A stretch of DNA of 64,000 nucleotides from positions 2,869,621 to 2,933,620 of the forward strand of contig JADCRB010000006.1 in assembly GCA_021464245.1 (NCBI GenBank). Reading direction: 5' to 3'. Origin of the DNA: Carallia brachiata. Lineage: Eukaryota > Streptophyta > Magnoliopsida > Malpighiales > Rhizophoraceae. The stretch's first letter is position 1. Each line of letters begins with the position of its first letter. This document shows, piece after piece, positions 60,191-64,000 of the stretch. Made by a program: the position numbers and the translations under genes. The notes under the pieces were generated by a model that did no database searches, was not told the origin of the DNA, and saw nothing but the letters and a program-made list of their open reading frames with translations.

Positions 60191-61190
60191 ACCAGAAAAC
60201 CAGATGACGACAATGTTAGCCGACTACAACCTCAAACATAACATCCGAGTTAGAAGCCTGGATAATCGTTTTATATGTCCGGATAAAACAATAACGCGCA
60301 AGAAAAACTCAACAAGCAATAACAAACTACGAATCTAGAAAAAAGAGGGAATGAAGAAAGCTGCTCTTAAAAAGTGCACTCCAATTAAAGTATCTTAACA
60401 CCACGGGGTACGACCATTCCTCCCTAAACCTTCTACAATAAATGGTGAAAATGAAAGCCACTTGAACATTCAGAAGAAACTTAATAGCATCCCATGAAAC
60501 ATAGCAACGGACGATCCCACGTGAAAATGGGAATCCACATTAGACGCCATGGATAAAAAAACTCCGCCAATATAGGAATCCTGTGGCCAGCTAAAATCTT
60601 TCTTTCAACAAAATCGAGGCGATTATTGCCTGCAAAACTTAAAAAGTGGGCAGCCTCAAATGAGTGCTCGCACACCCAACCACGAGCAAAACCCAACAAA
60701 GGAAACAAGGAAATCTAGAAAAATTCACACGGGACAAGAACCCGAGATCTTAAGATTCTCAAAAGCATACAAGCAAACCATCGGGCAGGCAAGACCAGCA
60801 TCTCTCAGGAGCATAGGATTTTCCTTTCACAATGTCGAGCCTATCCAAAGAAGAAGATAGAGTGTTTCTCGAGTTAGGATCATTTGGAAGGGGCATTTAG
60901 CATTAGGATAATCTTGACACCGAAAAACACCCCATCTGGCCTTTAGAAGAGTATAGCAAGTATTCTATAACCACAGTAGAACAAGCATACAAAAACAGGA
61001 ACGACCATTTTATAGAAAGAAGTCGTTAACTGCATTAAACACATTATTTAATGCACACAAAAAAAAAAACATGCATAACCTTTTTACTAGAGTAAGGGAG
61101 CGTAGTCATTCCTAGATGCCCTCACAAGTTATTCTAAAATTACAACACTAAGGATCCAGCGGTAGCTCAGACTCGGTGTCCCCACCATCC
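60191..61190. other. Tat element non-coding region
   Basis: Between the tandem repeats and the antisense reading frame. No domain was recognised; frames at 60481-60708 and 60660-60860 resemble nothing known. Confidence 0.4.
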
Positions 61191-61199
61191 TCCGAGAGA

Positions 61200-63144
61200 C
61201 AGGCACGGAGACAGGCACAAAAACTAGTTATGTGCACCTCGTACTCGCAAGTCAACTGGACTTCTCTTGCTCCAGGTCGTACCTAAGGGTCTGTTCTTTC
61301 TTCAAAAGCTCCTCCATTCCTTTGACCTGGGCTTCTACTGTCACCAAGCACCCTTTAAGATCCAAAATCCACTTCCGAGAAGCATTGAGTTGGCGCTCTT
61401 GAATAGAATTCAGCTCCTAAAGGCAATTTTGGGCGGCGATCAGGGTGCTTACTTCACCCTCCAATTGTTCCTACTCTTCGCGCTCCATTTCGGCACCCTC
61501 GAAAGCCACAAAAGTGCTATGAAACTCTCCAAGTCCTGGAGAATAGAACCACATTCCTGACACAGACCCCGAAAACGATTAACAATAAGAGTAAAGGTTT
61601 TTGGAACAATGGATCCAGGGCCCTTTGTAGTAAGGGGACGAATGGAAGATTTCTCGACGACGACTTCTTGGGAGGGTTGATCAATGGGAACCCCTATTAA
61701 ACTTTCAATTTCTCTTGTCATCAAGAAAAGACGAGGGAATCTTCAGGGTCCCTGGTAAATCTTCCTCAATCGTGGGAGGGTCCTCCACCTCTCTTTTCCT
61801 ACGATCTATAACGCCAGTCTGCTCGATCATGGCACTGGTCCTACCCCCACCCCCCTCAATGGCTGGGCACACACTACTCTGAGTTGACTCTAGAGCCTTC
61901 TTGCGAGGCCCCTAAGTTCCCTAATTATGAGCTTATCCCAAGCAACCTTAGTGGCCTTCGCCACTCACTATATCATGGCCTCTGCAACAAGATTTGCTCT
62001 GCAAATGTTGTCCACTGTACCTAAAAAAGGCAAAATAAACAAACCTGAGGAACAACCACAACGAGTTAAAGCACTCACTCACCATAGTAAAACAAAGGAT
62101 AGTCTGGGGAGGAAACAGCGATGGGAAAAGATTGCAACTCCGAAAGGACTCCTCTTCCCAACTGGGACCCCATGGCATAGAAACTGGTAAAGGATCCTCG
62201 GACCAAAAAGCATCAAGCTCAAACCTACTCGCTCCCCCATAACCTCTCTTCCCAAGTAATGCTCAAGGTCCTGAGGATATATTATCCTATGGTTATAAAA
62301 GAAACCTAGCAGAGCCTGGTTCTCTGATAAAGCAAGCGTCTGAACAGAACACTCGAATCTAGGAATTATCCTCTAAAGAAACCTATGACTCTCAACTAAC
62401 CTCTCTAGGTTACGCCTCTCACAACCCCGCAAAAAAGGTGGCACAACCTAGGATGGGTCGATAATTTTTCAAAACCTAAGAAGAAGGGGATCCACAACTC
62501 TCGGCCTTACAAATAGAAATTCAAAAGCCACTAAGGCTGCAAGTCCCATGGATCAACATCTTGCATAATCTCTCTACATTCAAAAAGTTACAACTCCTAC
62601 CCTCTAAATTATACATCTTAAGATCGCTAGTACATGCTAAAACCATCTTATACAGCTAATGAAGCATATTTCTGCTTATAGCTATTTTCATCTGGGGTTC
62701 CTAATACTAGAAAGCCAATTAGGATTCCCAAAGAGTTTGGCATCAATTAGCTAGGGGCAAGCCTGATATAACTTAAAAACTCAACCAAAGCATGATGAAC
62801 CAAAAAACAACTCCAAATAGGAGTTACAACCGAAAAATCCCCATAAACCTGGATGGAAGGAGCGTACTCTCCCCTGAAAATCGGAATCAAGACCACTATG
62901 TCTCCAGACAAGTAAAAGGCCTCGAGAAAGTCAGCATGATAGCAAACGTCTTCCGATAAATGGATGGCTGGTAATACCCGATATAAAGGGGTCCTAGGTC
63001 AACATGGGGAAGATAAATTTCATCTTCCAATTCGATAAAGGTATCATCCCTCACTAAAATCAACAAAGGGCAGAGCAAGGAGTCTTGGATTACGTCATGC
63101 CAACAAACGTAATCCCTCGATTGCTCAAAACCTGAAACCCCCAA
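61200..63144 (-). pseudogene. Antisense ORF of the Tat element, decayed
   Basis: On the minus strand the frame starts near 63144 (MGVSGFEQSRDYVCWHDVIQ) and continues, with frame changes and stops, through VLIPIFRGEYAPSIQVYGDF (about 62830-62890) and WSCFLVHHALVEFLSYIRLA (about 62760-62820). It ends in a coiled-coil-like part at 61724-61230: RGLCQECGSILQDLESFIAL, then SIQERQLNASRKWI and MEELLKKEQTLRYDLEQEKS. This layout, an N-terminal aromatic domain and C-terminal coiled coil, fits the antisense ORF of Tat elements, whose function is unknown. The assignment is by pattern only. Confidence 0.55.
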
Positions 63145-63479
63145 AGAAAAAGAAAACTAGAGTAAACTTGGGAAAAAGAATACAGACAAATACCTATAAT
63201 CAAAATGCAAGACGAAAAGTTGTAATAGGAAAATAATTCTGCAACTAAAACCAAGAAATGCTTCCATATATAAGAAAAAAAAGAATACAAAAAGTCCCTA
63301 CAATAAATCCAATAACAGTTATGAAGCTACTGACAAAATTGGTATTCTTTCAAAAAAAAAAAAAGATATATATCCTTGATGGTCAACAAAAGTTCACTTG
63401 TTTTCCTCAGAAGAAGTATATGAGCAGCCATCCTCATCATGATCATCCTCATTTTCAACTCAATCTACCCGGAACCAAA

Positions 63480-63965
63480 GGGGCCCTCATTTGAGCCCTC
63501 CATCTCACTAACAGGCAAACCATCAAAGGCGCAGAGAGAGGCGTCCAGAAGCTGTGAACGGTACTGCTTTAACTCAAACCCAGGTTGAAGCTCTAGCAAC
63601 GTCTCCCTCCACAAATTAAAACAAGACATTCTGAGAGATAGACAAAGCTCGCCGCTCTATGTCCTTGGTACCCAAGTTGGATGACGAAGCTCCCACTTGA
63701 CCCTCAAGTTGTTGAATACAATCCCGGAGTGTCGCGATCTCACTTTCCGCTTCCCTAAGATGAGCGCTCTCTACCCCAAAGACTTTGCTTGATGTCTGAT
63801 ACATTCTCCTCCATTTGGAATGTTCCCCGCCTCCAGTACAAGCAATCCTGACCAATTTTCTGATAAAAGTTCCTTACCCCCAACTTCACAGCACCATCTC
63901 ACCCTCTTCCATATAGCGATCCAACTCCTCCAGACCCGACATAGCCGAAACGTGAGGTATGTCAT
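63480..63965 (-). pseudogene. Second antisense coiled-coil module
   Basis: Minus-strand frames 63771-63965 and 63616-63855 overlap. The latter reads KVFGVESAHLREAESEIATL and RDCIQQLEGQVGASSSNLGT, a heptad-like coiled coil. Further on, an acidic ENEDDHDEDG tail lies near 63440-63470. It looks like the C-terminal end of another antisense ORF lying to the right, upstream of the one ending at 61200. It may indicate duplication or a nested element. The frame runs toward the window edge. Confidence 0.45.
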
Positions 63966-64000
63966 CCTCGATGGGTAGGTGAGGTTACTTATGCCTTGTA

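Larger units (their letters stand above)
54342..64000 (+). mobile_element. Decayed Ty3-gypsy retrotransposon, Tat lineage, open at the right edge
   Basis: Order on the plus strand: LTR, a TTTGGCGTCGTCTGTGGGAA junction typical of Tat elements, gag, protease, RT, RNase H, a second RNase H, integrase remnants, 65-66-bp tandem repeats, then antisense ORF remains. The second RNase H, the tandem repeats after pol and the antisense reading frame are features of the Tat clade (Ogre, Grande and relatives). No 3' LTR appears before 64000, so the element continues outside the window. Every domain has stops. Confidence 0.8.

Noticed and set aside
1..64000. CRISPR arrays, operons or bacterial systems
   Set aside because: No spaced palindromic repeats and no long intronless gene runs. 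The introns, plant LTR elements and gene families are eukaryotic.
1..64000. Well-known plant miRNA precursors and organelle DNA insertions
   Set aside because: No mature miRNA sequence that I know, and no recognisable chloroplast or mitochondrial gene, was seen on reading. A full search was not possible by eye, so this is weak negative evidence.

Overview
This is plant nuclear DNA, almost certainly from a eudicot. It is AT-rich, with three intron-containing genes in the first 25 kb and a retrotransposon-rich 39 kb after them. I found no prokaryotic genes, rRNA, canonical tRNA gene or CRISPR array. The species cannot be named from the sequence.

Genes. (1) 8919-9634 (+): a two-exon Hikeshi/OPI10-family gene, a nuclear import carrier for HSP70. 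(2) 12916-16279 (+): a three-exon gene for a small hydrophobic protein that I identify as LDIP, the lipid-droplet LDAP-interacting protein. (3) 18304-24660 (-): a six-exon KANADI gene of the KAN1 type, a GARP transcription factor for abaxial leaf identity. Its last two exons (19048-19144 and 18304-18426) lie beyond a 3.0-kb intron. LDIP and KAN1 are neighbours in Arabidopsis (At5g16550 and At5g16560), so the pairing here is conserved microsynteny and supports both names. As written, KAN1 has a one-base break near its N-terminus, right after an EAR-like repression motif. The stop of the short first frame overlaps the ATG of the long frame.

Repeats, left to right: a tRNA-derived SINE (1866-2032, -); a deleted Ty1-copia element on the minus strand (2487-5433) with a hAT-type MITE nested in it (3290-3722); a LINE 3' fragment (5582-6165, -); a SINE with a perfect 16-bp target duplication (6547-6777); a decayed hAT-like copy (about 11570-12070); a 22-bp poly-A micro-insertion flanked by a 17-bp duplication (29341-29396); a truncated copia (30470-about 32060); two nearly adjacent full-length but broken copia elements (33295-37639 and 37768-42419); a TIR element (45780-46699); a TTA-flanked Harbinger-like element filled with a GA-rich minisatellite (47487-48700); a small TIR element (49170-49392); and a second hAT MITE (50805-51253). 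From 54342 to the right edge lies a large decayed Ty3-gypsy element of the Tat lineage. It shows gag, protease, RT, two RNase H domains and integrase remnants, then 65-66-bp tandem repeats and antisense ORF remains.

All retroelement reading frames seen here carry stops or damaged catalytic motifs, so none looks autonomous. I did not find a clearly new biological system. The most interesting items are the KAN1 break or upstream-frame arrangement, the minimal uORFs before LDIP, the GA minisatellite inside a TIR element, the poly-A micro-insertion, and the duplicated antisense coiled-coil modules of the Tat element.
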